DNA of 64,000 nucleotides from Tolypocladium sp. Sup5 PDA-1 (taxonomy: Eukaryota; Ascomycota; Sordariomycetes; Hypocreales; Ophiocordycipitaceae), in contig JPHH03000046.1 in assembly GCA_000750105.3 (NCBI GenBank), positions 1 to 64,000 of the forward strand. The letters run 5' to 3'. Shown here piece by piece: positions 25,401 through 35,923 of the stretch (positions are counted from its first letter, which is position 1; each line of letters starts with the position of its first letter). The notes under the pieces were generated by a model. That model did no database searches, was not told the origin of the DNA, and worked only from the letters and a program-made list of their open reading frames with translations. Position numbers and translations under genes: made by a program.

Positions 25401-26221
25401 GAGCCATCGCCGTGGTCGAGTCTCATCCCGAGTCTTGCATTCAAGGCGTCTCTTTTCCCGTTACTGACTCTCTGGCTTCCTTTGGCAGAGGTATGGAGAA
25501 CACGGAAACCTACAAGGACAAGCTAGAACCGAGAATTCCTAAGTATGCATTCAAGGTCATGCTCTGGAAGGAAGGCTATGATCCGTCCAAGGACCCCACC
25601 AAGACAACCCACCCATGGGTCCGAGACTCGTCCTCTGACGATAATTCGTACGACTTCTGGATATCGACAAAGGCTACGCTCGGGATTAAGATCAACGGGT
25701 ATAATCTGGCATCGTCGGACGCGAAGAATCCAAGTGGGCCGTCTCAGTACTGGGCCAGGGTCAACGACGGCGACACCATAATGGTCTGGGGAGGCCAAGA
25801 CCCGAGGAACCAGACCAAGATGATCTTCCGCTGCTTCTGGGGCGGGTCCTCGAGGCCACGGCCAGAGAACAAGCCGGGGCTGGAACTCGCCAGTCCCGCT
25901 CTCGCCCAGAAACTTGACACTGCCTGCTACAGGACGGAGAAGCGCATTCGTGAGGCGGCAGAGAAGCGGCGCAAGGGCGATGCGCTAAAGGCTGAACACG
26001 AGGAACGCGTGCGGCTTGTGGAGAGGGAGCGGGAGCGCAGCCGTATGTTTGAGAATAGGAGACAGGAGGCCGTCGAGTATCTCGCGGCGACGCAGCAGCC
26101 GAGTTCGCGAAGGGGATCGCCGGCCATTGCGTCGTCTACGGCACAGGCGAGCAGGATGCAGGCCACTATGCGGGCACCGACGCCAAACCCTGACAGGGCA
26201 CCTGGGCATTCTGTCCGATAA
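22449..26221 (+). CDS. RAD53: RAD53/CHK2-family checkpoint kinase with two FHA domains
   Basis: Exons 22449-22473 (25 nt), 22545-23569 and 23633-26221 give about 1212 residues. An N-terminal FHA domain spans about residues 85-205 (AFGRNSARCDVVF, SNIHFRIYV, IEDQSTNGTFVD). A Ser/Thr kinase domain spans about 293-590, with glycine loop IGKGAFAVVYK, ATP-binding Lys near 317 in YAAKELEK, catalytic HRDVKPDNIL near 414, DFGLS, and CGTLLYCAPEVY in the activation segment. A degenerate second FHA domain lies near 950-1090 (YDFWISTKATLGIKINGYNL, GDTIMVWGG). The FHA1-kinase-FHA2 order is that of yeast Rad53 rather than animal CHK2, which has one FHA domain. The C-terminus is Arg/Glu-rich. The expected role is in the DNA damage and replication-stress response. 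An eight-codon Ala repeat from (GCC)n lies at 23210-23231. Confidence 0.92.
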
Positions 26222-26851
26222 AACGGTGATGGAAGTATTATGTGTGTGGGAGTTTTGTGCCAGTGGCGTTGATATAGCAGGTACCTGGCTGCGGCAGATG
26301 ACAATCATGTGAGAGTTCACGTTTGCCTGGGTGGTAGACCCGAAAAACAATCATGGGCACCTACATAGAGAGATGAAGGTGTAGCTGTCCGTCTAGATGG
26401 TATGGCATCTTAGCAGATGGGGAGGCGGCGTCATGTAGATGGAACCAAAAATGAACCAAAAGATACTTGGATCTGCATTCACCAAGAGCATATCGTAGTG
26501 CATATCGAAGCTGTCTTCTTCAACGTTCAGAACAGTGTGATTTCCTGGTATAATATCCTACTCTGACATGAAGCAATGATATAGCTCGAAGCTTGTGTAA
26601 AACCTTGCGGCGGTGTCTTGAGGACGGCGGACGGACGACCAAGCTTCCTGGAAACCTCTCCTGCAACATGCCCATGCAGCCGAGTTCACAGCAAACAAAG
26701 TCAACCCCACGTCCCCTCCATCATCCGTCATGTTTCTTCCATAAAGACTTACAGCACCCTTTCCTGCCCCGTTATGAATCCCCTTTTTAGCTGTTTCTTT
26801 TGTAATTTTTCTCATTTCTTTGTTTTTTGTTGGTTTATGTCTGAGCCGAGC
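26222..26851. other. Convergent intergenic region
   Basis: This holds the 3' flanks of the kinase (plus) and of the zinc-module gene (minus). The 26770-26830 stretch is T-rich on the plus strand. I see no gene. Confidence 0.5.
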
Positions 26852-27468
26852 TCACTTCGACACTTCGTGTTCCTCGTTCCCGGCCATCAGGGGCAGGGAC
26901 CGGGTATGCACTTCGTGGTCGGTCCCCTCGTCGAGGCTGTCGTCTGACGGTAGGTCCTCAATCTCCGGTGCGTCCTCCTCAGATTCGGTGGACGAATCGG
27001 TGACAACTTGTACATGAAATTCTACAAGAAGGCGCAAGGTGGCATCAGCAACCGCGCTCCACTTCAACTCTAATCAACGAACGGATCATTCTTACCAAGC
27101 AACTTTATTCGTTGCATGGGCGAGTCTGGCGGCGAGTCTGGCTCTTCAATGATCGGTACTGGAACTGGGTCGTCGTCGGGCACCGTTCCGTTTCGAGTTT
27201 TTCCTCCACGCCCCAGGCCGCTGCCCCAAGATTGGGTGCTTTTGTTGAACAAATTCCGAACATTTGCAAAGCGGCTGGGTTTGTAGTAGGGGTTGTCTGA
27301 AGAGGACGTGTGCTCGCTGTAACAGCCGTAGGAGCCGTCATCGTACTTCGTGCGACTGCCTGCACTAGAGGAAGAGTTGTAGCCCCTGAAAGTCGACGAT
27401 TCGGCCTGGAATTCTCGGGTGTGGTCCGGGTCCCCCCGGTAGTCGGTGCTATGAGGGCCGAATCGTTC
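26852..27468 (-). pseudogene. Apparent coding continuation beyond the in-frame TAG
   Basis: Directly after the TAG at 27469-27471, the same frame runs open for 124 codons (27468-27096). It contains plausible protein such as NPYYKPSRFANVRNLFNKST. A 74 nt intron follows (27022-27095, donor GTAAGA, acceptor TTGTAG), then an acidic terminal exon (27021-26852) that ends in a stop. Total extension is about 181 residues. If the TAG is genuine, this is untranslated or decayed coding sequence. If it is a sequencing error or polymorphism, it is the true C-terminus of the gene above it. I could not find a consensus donor upstream of the TAG that would splice it out in frame. Confidence 0.5.
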
Positions 27469-30400
27469 CTAGTGATTGCCGGCGGCCTCTGAAGCCTCTC
27501 GCTCGTTGGGGCTGAAAGGCATAGATCCACATGGTTGAGTTTCCTTTCTTCTGTCCGCCCCAAAGTCGCCCGCGGTGTTTCTGAACGTGGAGCCAAAGGC
27601 ACCACGAGAGGAGCGGAAAGGAGGCGGGTCTTCATAGCCGCCGCCGCCGGGGAAGCAATCGAACATTCCACTGATATCTGGCGGGAAACCTTCAGCGAGA
27701 GGTGAGGACCGACGATAAGAGTTGCTTGGAATGTCATGTCCTACTCCTTCCCTACCCATCGAGGAGCTCGTCCAGACGTTACCAGCGGAACCAGGGCGCT
27801 GTCCAAAAGCGCTTCTAGAGAACCAGGTCGGGATCTCAGGCTCTGGAGAAGTCCTAATGATCTCCGGAGGCTGCCCTTGGCGATTACCATGGCAGGCAGA
27901 TGTTGGGCTGGCCCCATCGTTCTCAAATGGCCAGTCATCACCTCCGTTTCGAAACGTCAAGGCGGGCGTGCCTCCATCAGACAGTGGTGAAGGCAGTGGA
28001 TAGTCACCATAGATTCCGGGACGGGTGGGCGTTGTTTGGTCAGCCGGGCTGATAATGGCCTCGCTGATCTCAGCGTGGGAAGAGGTGTTGCTTGACTGCC
28101 GAGTGCTCGAGTGGCGGACTTTCACGGTCGGTCTGAACTTGACCGTCTTGTTGCCCGAGTAATCGACAGAATGGAACCCTGCAGAAGCTTGACGCCTGTT
28201 GTTAGGAGGATATTCAAAGGTAGGAGGAGAGCATGCATTAGGCTCCGAGACTTCTTCGGTACCTCTGAGACAGCTCTTGGGAGTCGACTTCCGGTCAGAG
28301 CTTGCTTGAGAGGACCCAGAACGCTTTTCTATCTTGCCTGCCTCATGAGGAGACTTCCGGCTGGCATTGAAATGGTCCGCTACAGTAGCAGTTTCAGCAT
28401 CTTCGACATATGGCCTGTTGTAAACAGTCTTGTCCGAAGTAGCGCTGATAGGACTTATGAAATCCTCACCCCGTGCCATTGCGCTCCGCTGTGCGCGGCG
28501 CTGAGCTGATCCGTGTCTGCGATTCGGGCAGAAGGAAGAGGCTGGCACAGCACTCGCATGGCTAAGGCTCGGTGAAGTTGAAGCAAGTCGCAGCTGCTCC
28601 ACAGGCACTGCCCTGGAAGACCTCTTCGCTCGTCCTCGGCGCCGCTGCTGCAAGCTGATTTTCTCACCCTCCGCGTTTTTCGGAGGAGACACCTCTGATG
28701 TCGCGCGTCGTTCAGCATCCTCCTTGCCACTTTCGAGGGAGGGAGACCAGATAGGGGTATGTTTTTGGACTTTGCTGCGTGCAGACTCAAATTCCTGGTA
28801 CTGGTTAGTAAATATGTGGCTGCGTTCGGATCCCCGGAATGACTCACAGAGTTCACGGTAGATGAATCGACCATGCTTCCTGTTTCCCGAACTTCCCTCC
28901 TGCACTTCCCACAATAGTTGGGCCGCAAAGGCTCTTCCATTGTGGCCGCGTTCATGCGCTGAAAAGCTTTGGATCTAACCACTCCACAGCCAAAGCAGAA
29001 GTGATGTGGCTCGCTTATAATGCCGCTCTCGATCTTGGATTCCTTGCACGGGCTGCAATAGTTCAAGAGCGGCTTTTGTCCTGGGACGATAGGGTGCTTG
29101 CCGTGGAACTTAGCAGATCGAACATCGCCGCAGCTAGAACAGAGATGGTGTCGAATGACACGGCCTGGGCTTTCATCCCTGAGCTGAATTGGGCAAACGT
29201 GAGGCATTGGCTGTTCCTGCAATATTGCTGAATATTTGTATTCGGCGGGAACTTGGTCTGGGGGAGCATTTGCGGCCGTGATTTGTTCGGGAATCGCTCC
29301 AGGAGGCTTTCCACGATCCTTGGTTTCATGCTCTGGTGCCTGAGGCTTATTCGCAGACGAAGCTGTAGAGCTTTGTGCCGGTATACCGAGCCCAGACTGA
29401 GCTGTTGCGTTGTTCAGCGTTGAGTTTAGCTGGTTTTGAAGTGCCTGCATGTCTTGCTGTAATCCGGAATCTCCAGGGTTCTGCGACAGTTTCGCACGAG
29501 CCTGATCAATGCTGTGCTGGATCCACTGCAGTTCCATGGAGAATTGTCTGGTCGGTGCTCGTGTGCCGGCCTGAGGGCCAGGGGCTGGCGTGGTATAGGA
29601 AGGATTTGGGTATGATGCGCCGTGAACTTCCGAAGCGAATATAGGTTGGGCAGCATAACCCGGCGTGTACTGAGGCACAGATGTAGGAAACTGATTCGGT
29701 GCCTGAGCAAGCTGAGGATGCTGATAGAAGTAATGGGGTGTTTGTACAGGGTAAGTCGTCTGCAAAGGCAGCTCAGGAAAAGCCGAACAAGAGTGAGAAG
29801 GAGGAACAGTTTGAGCAACCGCGGAAACAGAATGAGTTGCAGGAAGTGTAGCCGAATGGTGGCCACCGGAAGCTGTCGAAGGCCTTGATGATACAGTCGG
29901 CTTCTTTCGTAGACGGTGGCGAGACTCCCTGCGAGAGGGGCGGGGAGTGTCTGGGAGCTGAGAGTCATGGCCCTCAGAGCGCTTCAGGCAAGGTGTCGGA
30001 GGAGGAGCCTGTTGTGGTTCTCTGGTTCGAGCGCCAGAGCCGGTCGGCCCCGAGGGCCGAGTTGACGTGCAGACAATTGTGGCTTCCGAATCTTCGCCCT
30101 CCTCCTCCTCCTCCTCCTCCTCCTCCTCCTCCTCCTCCTCCTCCTCCTCATCATCATCATCATCATCATTGTCGTCATCGTCATCGCTATCATTTGAGTA
30201 ATCGACTTCGTCGTCGTCGTCAGAGGAGACGACGGATTGCTCAGGGTCACCCTCTTCCACAGAGGTAACAGAGTAGTTTGTCGCGTTTCCATCGTCCGAA
30301 CTTGGTTCGAGTCGGATTTGGATGCGTCGACCAGGCGAGCGAGTAACCTCAAGTGCACGAGGAGCACTTCGACTATCCTGAGCAACACGTCGCCTTCTGT

Positions 30401-30506
30401 CCCGGTCCAGGTCCCGAGGCGTGGGCAGGTTGAACGCGGTGCTCAAGAGGCTGATCTCGGGCTCCTGTGCGAGGCGTTCCCTCCATGACTTCCGTCCGAA
30501 TCCCAT
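27469..30506 (-). CDS. Disordered protein with two tandem CxxC...CxxC modules
   Basis: Exons 30506-28848 and 28800-27469 are joined across a 47 nt intron (donor GTGAGT, branch CTAAC, acceptor CAG). They give about 996 residues up to a TAG at 27469. The N-terminus is basic, followed by a very long Glu/Asp run encoded by a (TCC)n/(TCA)n microsatellite. A Gln/Pro/Tyr-rich region and a short predicted helix (ELQWIQHSIDQARAKL) come next. Two similar ~38-residue modules follow: HHLCSSCGDVRS..NYCSPCK and HHFCFGCGVVRS..NYCGKCR. Each has two CxxC pairs, so each probably binds one zinc ion. The rest is Ser/Arg-rich and disordered. I do not recognise a named family. A nuclear or chromatin role would be a guess. 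The next codon frame continues past the stop. Confidence 0.75.
30098..30172. repeat. (TCC)n/(TCA)n microsatellite coding for poly-Glu/Asp
   Basis: About 16 consecutive tcc units are followed by about 7 tca units. On the minus strand this encodes an uninterrupted acidic run of over 25 residues in the zinc-module protein. Such a tract is likely length-polymorphic between strains. Confidence 0.95.
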
Positions 30507-31299
30507 CGTGCCCAGCCGAAACAAAGTGCACGATAGGGGTTATGCCCTGGGGGCATGCAGAGACGAGACCAACGTTGAGCCAGCAGGATATGGGGGGTTG
30601 ATGCAAGAGGTGGGACAAATGCGAGGCTGGATGGCAAGGTGAGATGAAAAGGAGAAGAGGAAGGCGGGGCGCGTTTTTCTTGTACGTGTTTTCTTGTACC
30701 AGTCGATGGTAGCTGGCAGTTCGGTTTGAGTGTCTGTACTGCTGGTAGGCAACGACGGGAGAAGGAGCCGCTGGATTTCACTGGGCTGGCACTCTGAGCA
30801 CTTCAGGTGTGCTGGGCCAGAAATACTGCAAAGTGCTAGCACACGATTACAGCTGTTGCTCCATTGAAGGATTTCTGTTCTCAAACTGATGGCATACAGC
30901 TTGAGAGGCAAATGCAAGAATATGTTGAATAAATCGGGACCCAGATATACGGCGCCTCAGCCCCGAATCTCCTCAGCTGACTGCGCTCCAGGTTCTTGCA
31001 GCAATACATATAAAGGAAGCAGTGAGATTTAATCGTATGCTATATGAACGATGGCAGCGCTTCTGGTATACTCCAGTCCAGTGCTTGCAGTCCAGGTCCA
31101 GGCGGGCAGATTCACTCGGCAACCACAGCCCTTCTTCATGGCCACATTCACCGAGAATACGCAGACGCATTTCCATCACTTTCTTGTGTAAACATACATT
31201 GATATACATCTCAGACGCCTTTTGTCTACATGGGAACCGACTGGCCATCATTTTTTTTTGTGCCATGTCCCAAACACTCCAAGTTGCCACAGCTGTCGC
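30507..31299. other. Intergenic region between zinc-module gene and STT3
   Basis: This carries the promoter of the zinc-module gene and the 3' flank of STT3, both minus strand. I see no gene. Confidence 0.5.
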
Positions 31300-33812
31300 C
31301 TACTCAGTACGCAGCACGCGAGGTCCCCTCTTCTTCGTCTTCTTCTTCTTCTGCCCACGCTCAAAAGCGGCGGCGGCGGCGTGGTCACGGCCAACATTGT
31401 CAAGATCCTTGACCTTGTAGATGCGGATGATCCAGTTCTCGCTCGTGAACGCCTCCTCAATCGTGTTGAGGACCGGTCCCTGGTCAGGGAGACGAACACT
31501 GCGGACTCGGTCGGCAGCTTGGCCAGGAGGGAACATGGCGTGGTAGTTGTAGTAAGACATCTTGTACCTGTGTCATGTGTCAGCCCCTGTCAATGGTTCG
31601 CTCTTCTTGGTGCTGGCAACTCACATCAAGCTGTTCTTCATCGTGTCCGTCGCTTCGCCGTCCACGCGATACTCGCCGCGGGGAGTAAAAAAGTCGCGTT
31701 CCTTGACCTCGTCGGGCCAAATACCTTCGGCAATGCGGACCATCCACAGGAACTTGTTGATGTCGTCTCCGGAGTAACCAAGGAGTCCGCCGAACACAAC
31801 AAGGATATAGTCGACTTCGTGCTGTCGCATGATGGGATAGCTGACCTCTTCGCGCGAGCTCATGGCCTTGCCCACCGTTGCGATGTGCGTGTTGTTCCAT
31901 GTGTTATTATCCACCAGGGTAGGTCGATCAGCCATGCCACCAATCTGGTAGCCGTAATCCCACCATGACATAATCTTGGCGTCCTCCTTGGTGTTCTGGC
32001 GGAGCCACTGATAGGCCTCTCTGTAGTCGTCGATGATATGCTGGGATCCATCAGGCATTCGGCTCGCAAGGACGACCGAGGGGGACGAGTAAGCGTTAGA
32101 TGTAACCCAGGTGCAATGCGACACAAACATCAGGAGGTACACGGTCAGAGAGGCAACGACGCCGGTCTTGGGAATCAAGCTGAAGATACCAACCGTTGCC
32201 TTTTCGCTTCCGCGAAGGCCAGTGCTCTTAGCAGCCTTCTTGGGTACCGCCTCTGCAGCTTTCTGGACTTCGTCGGGGTTCGGCGACTTCGTGCTCATGT
32301 ACGTGTCGAGAAGGTGGGACACGGCGATGGCACTGGCGACACAAACAATCGGCGTGAGGGTCAGCATGAGTCGGACCATGACGCCGGCAAAGTAGCTGCC
32401 GAAGATGCCATAGACGATGATGAAAACGTGCTCGTCCCGGAGATCCTGGTAGCACAGGTAGATGCCAGCAGGGAACAGCCAGATGAGCATGTTGAGATCA
32501 AAGAAGAAGGCAGGCCATGCGGGCGGCTGATGCTCGGAGACGGAGGCGATGATGGGAATGTGAATCTTGGCGTAGTTGGTGTCCCAGAGGGAGTAGAATC
32601 GACCGCCCCACGGTGCGATGTATCCCAGGGAGGTCAAGGCGACGAGTCCGAGGAGGCCAATGCCAAAGGTACCTACCACGGCAGTGGCGAGGAAGGTCTG
32701 GAATTGTCGGCCAGAAACGGCAGATCGGACGTACTGGATGAAACCAACCAGCTGGAGAAAGCCAAAGATTCCTGTCATGGCAATGTTAGTTAAGGCGACC
32801 CAAGGAGCGAGGTAGCTAGTTCTCATACCCAGGGCCGGCATATGCTCGCTCGTCTTGACAGGCAGGAAGCCCACAAAAGGTATTTGCATGCTAGCGAGAG
32901 TCCCCAGGGCGTACCAGGTGGTATAGCTGACGTAGAGTCGAGTGCTATACCGCCCCATGCAGATGAGGACGAACGCGTGGAGGGGCAGCAGGCAGGTAAT
33001 GAAGGCATAGCCACCCCACGAAGCAACCATGTAGCCGTAGAACAGGGCGCAGAGGGCGCCCCAGAGCATGGAGCCGAGCTTGAGAGCCTTGATCCACAGG
33101 TAAAAGGTGAAGACGAGGAGGAAGATGGCAATGGCCTCGTTATCGTAGCTGCCCGCAACCGATCTCGAGATGTAGCCTGGAGCGATGCCCATGAACACAG
33201 CTGCGAGGAGGCCCGCAGATGGCGACGTGGTCATCTCATTCGTGAGGAGATAGGCCGCATACGCAGTCAGGCCGGAGAAGGCGGGCGCAAGGAGGACGCA
33301 AATGTTTCGAATATCGACGGGCACGGTGAGGGCTTGCAGAGCGTGGTAGATGACGCCGCTCGTAACCATGAGTCCGGGGTACAGAGTGCCGCCAGTAACG
33401 CGACCGAGGGGGTGCCATGTCCGGTCGTCGAACCAGTCCCAGAACTTGTAGAATCCATTCGCAACGAGGTACTTGGTTGCTCGAAAGTTGAACCACGGGT
33501 CGACTAGAGGCTGGTCAGTATATTGCGATGCTCGGACGTGCCAATTAGCCAAAGACGTTGGGTTGCAGCTAACATTCGTGGATGATGCTCTCGAAGCCTG
33601 CGATTTCAGAGTCAGCATAGGTACGTGAAGCAGGGTTGGAGCAGCAGAAAGCCTCAACGCGCGCAGCCTCGCGAGCAACACTTACGAATCACAGAGAAGA
33701 GACGGCTCGCAATGGCCGCGGCCGCGATGAGGCAGAGGATGACCACTCTCAGCAGGGTTCGCGTGCTTGTCGAGTTCGCGCCCGCGAGGGGGTGCTGGGC
33801 GTCGGCCGTCAT
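31300..33812 (-). CDS. STT3: STT3, catalytic subunit of oligosaccharyltransferase
   Basis: Five exons (33812-33686, 33597-33574, 33503-32829, 32771-31625, 31567-31300) give about 746 residues, the usual STT3 length. The second exon is only 24 nt. It completes the conserved RFESIIHEFDPWFNFRATKY luminal DxD-like catalytic motif. Many hydrophobic segments follow, and the signature KIMSWWDYGYQIGG, the WWDYG acceptor-sequon pocket, lies near residue 540. The C-terminal tail is Lys-rich. The protein transfers the lipid-linked glycan to Asn-X-Ser/Thr in the ER lumen and acts within the multisubunit OST complex. The 57 nt intron at 32772-32828 is a multiple of three and has no in-frame stop, so automatic annotation may wrongly retain it and add 19 residues after MPALG. 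Confidence 0.96.
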
Positions 33813-34748
33813 GGTGGCCACAATTGTCGACGGTTGATGCCCTCTGAGGTTGATGGAGGATCTCGAGCCCAGATGCGAACCCCTGTGACTGGAGCTGAGG
33901 ACAGCTTGGAGCTTACGGCTGCCACGGAGCAGCCAGCTGTGGGGCAAGTGCTCCGACCACGAACGGAGCCTCTGGCCCGGCGTTTTTCCGACCAGCATCA
34001 CCAGCCATGGAATGATAACAACTGGGCCTTGAGTCTTGACTCTCGAGGCTTCAGGCAACTGGCTTCGAGACGGCCGCTGGTCTAGTCGGTTTTCTTCAAA
34101 GGCGATTAGCAGAATGAAAAACCAGTTTAAGCCGTAACTCTCTATATCTGTACACGCGACACTCCCTCTCGACATCGCCGGGAAGCGGAACATCTCCTGG
34201 CTTTACCGAACAAGCCCGGAAGAGTTGGTTATTCTGAATTCAATTTATTTCCTTATTTTTATATATAACGGATATTTGAGTTCGGCTGGTGTGCATAGCA
34301 CCTCGCCCTCAATCTTGCACCAGGCAATTGCTCAGCGTACCTCGGCCCGCCGGCTCAAGCGAACCATGAGATGGCCAACGTTCTGCTCTTGTACGCAAAT
34401 GCATCCGCAAACAACATCACCATCGGCAATTGCCACTCGTTCCAGCTGCCCTTGTTCATCACAGGGCCAGTGCTCGCTCGGCAGCCTCGGAGTCTCCCCG
34501 TGAGCCATCTAATTGTGTATATTTTTTACACCTGTACACTTTGAGTAAACAGGGACCAAGGAAACGTCTATGCAGTAGCGCCTCTCGCAGTCTCCATCAT
34601 ACACCTAATCTTGCCGTAGTTTGGGCTCGACGACGCCTGGGAAGACGCTCGGTCGTCCAAGTCCACTGATGAGCCGCGCCGCGCCCTCACGCCCGTGTCG
34701 TTGCGGCAATCTCCCTCGCCCTTCACCAGCTCCGTCACGATCCCATTC
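33813..34748. other. Intergenic region between STT3 and ATP synthase subunit e
   Basis: This holds the STT3 promoter (minus) and the 3' flank of the subunit e gene (minus). A short AT-rich block lies at 34236-34275. I see no gene. Confidence 0.5.
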
Positions 34749-35269
34749 TTAAGGGCTCTCCTTGGCCACCTGCAGCAGGTACTTCTCGAGGTCGAACTTA
34801 GGGTCTTGAACGTCGGTAATGACTGCGACTTTGGTCAGTTGATTGCCTCGTATGAGCCGCTCCGGCTCGTACGGTACTGAACCGTCCTTTAATCCGAGAG
34901 CAGCCTTGTCGGAAGCGCACATACCGTCGCCTCCTGATACCGGCTGGGGGTTCTTCTTCTTCGCGAACTCGACCTTGGCCTGGTCTATCAACTTTTGCTT
35001 GTTGTCATACTCGTGCTTTTCGTGCTCGGCCCTTTGCGTCACCGTTATCGTCCTCTGGTGGGAGAATCCGTAGAAGACGCCCACGGCAAGGGCAGACCAC
35101 CGGAGAACCTGCAGAAGTCCCAATCAGCCTCTGGTCATGTCCACGGCATTATATCCCATTCTCGGGCCATTGCCGCGATGCTGGAGCTGCAAGTGCAATC
35201 GGTGCGGTGCATCGACGCGATGGGAGACGGGCGGACGGAAAGACTAACGTTGACTCCTGTCGAAACCAT
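34749..35269 (-). CDS. ATP21: Mitochondrial F1Fo-ATP synthase subunit e
   Basis: Three exons (35269-35249, 35108-34925, 34828-34749) give about 94 residues, the family size. The first exon is just MVSTGVN. The membrane helix RWSALAVGVFYGFSHQR contains the GxxxG motif (GVFYG) through which subunit e packs with subunit g and promotes ATP synthase dimerisation at cristae edges. A Lys/Glu-rich amphipathic helix follows, and the end is DPKFDLEKYLLQVAKESP. Retaining the second intron would insert a spurious MCASDKAALG... stretch. The homologue in yeast is Tim11/Atp21. Confidence 0.92.
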
Positions 35270-35923
35270 TTTGCAGGACGGTCGCAAGGTGCGCGACAGG
35301 AATTAGGAGAGATCCGAGGGTGACGATGTCGCTCGGGGCCGGCGATGGCTGTCAATTGGGCCCTGTCTGGGTGGATCGAGGGAATTGTTGCGTCGGCTGG
35401 AGGAGAGGAAGATTTGGATGATGCTCGGGAAAAGTCGCTCCTCAGTTTTTCCAGGCTGGCTGGCAGCGCAGGCGGCGGTTGGCGGCTGGCGCCAGGGGGA
35501 GCTTCGGCGCGAGCTGGCACCACCGAGCCACCCGCTCCACCCGCTGCGATCACGTGCACGGGCGACCTGGCTCCAGCAGCTCGCGTCTTGGCGCCTTGGG
35601 TCATCACCACAGGGGGTCTGCAAGGGGCAGTTCCACGTTCTTAGTCGCGGTGGCTGCTTTGGCTGCGATCCCCCAGCCCGCAACACAGTGGCCAGGGACA
35701 ACTCGACATCTGGTCCTCCTCAACGCTGTCTGCCGGGTCTTTTCTCCTCCACTTGCTGCACTGGATAATAGTGCTTCCTGCGATCTGGACTCCATTCCTG
35801 CAAGCCCCTCGACTTGCTTCTTGCTTCCGCCTGCCATTGTCTCGCTGAACCACCCCCACCCATCTCGACTCTACAGCTCTCCTGGACCAGCCTGTCCCGC
35901 GATGCGCCAGTCGAACAGTTACG
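35270..35923. promoter_or_regulatory. Divergent promoter region, subunit e / dynein intermediate chain
   Basis: A 654 bp spacer between two genes transcribed away from each other, so both promoters must lie here. I can point to no specific regulatory site. Confidence 0.55.
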
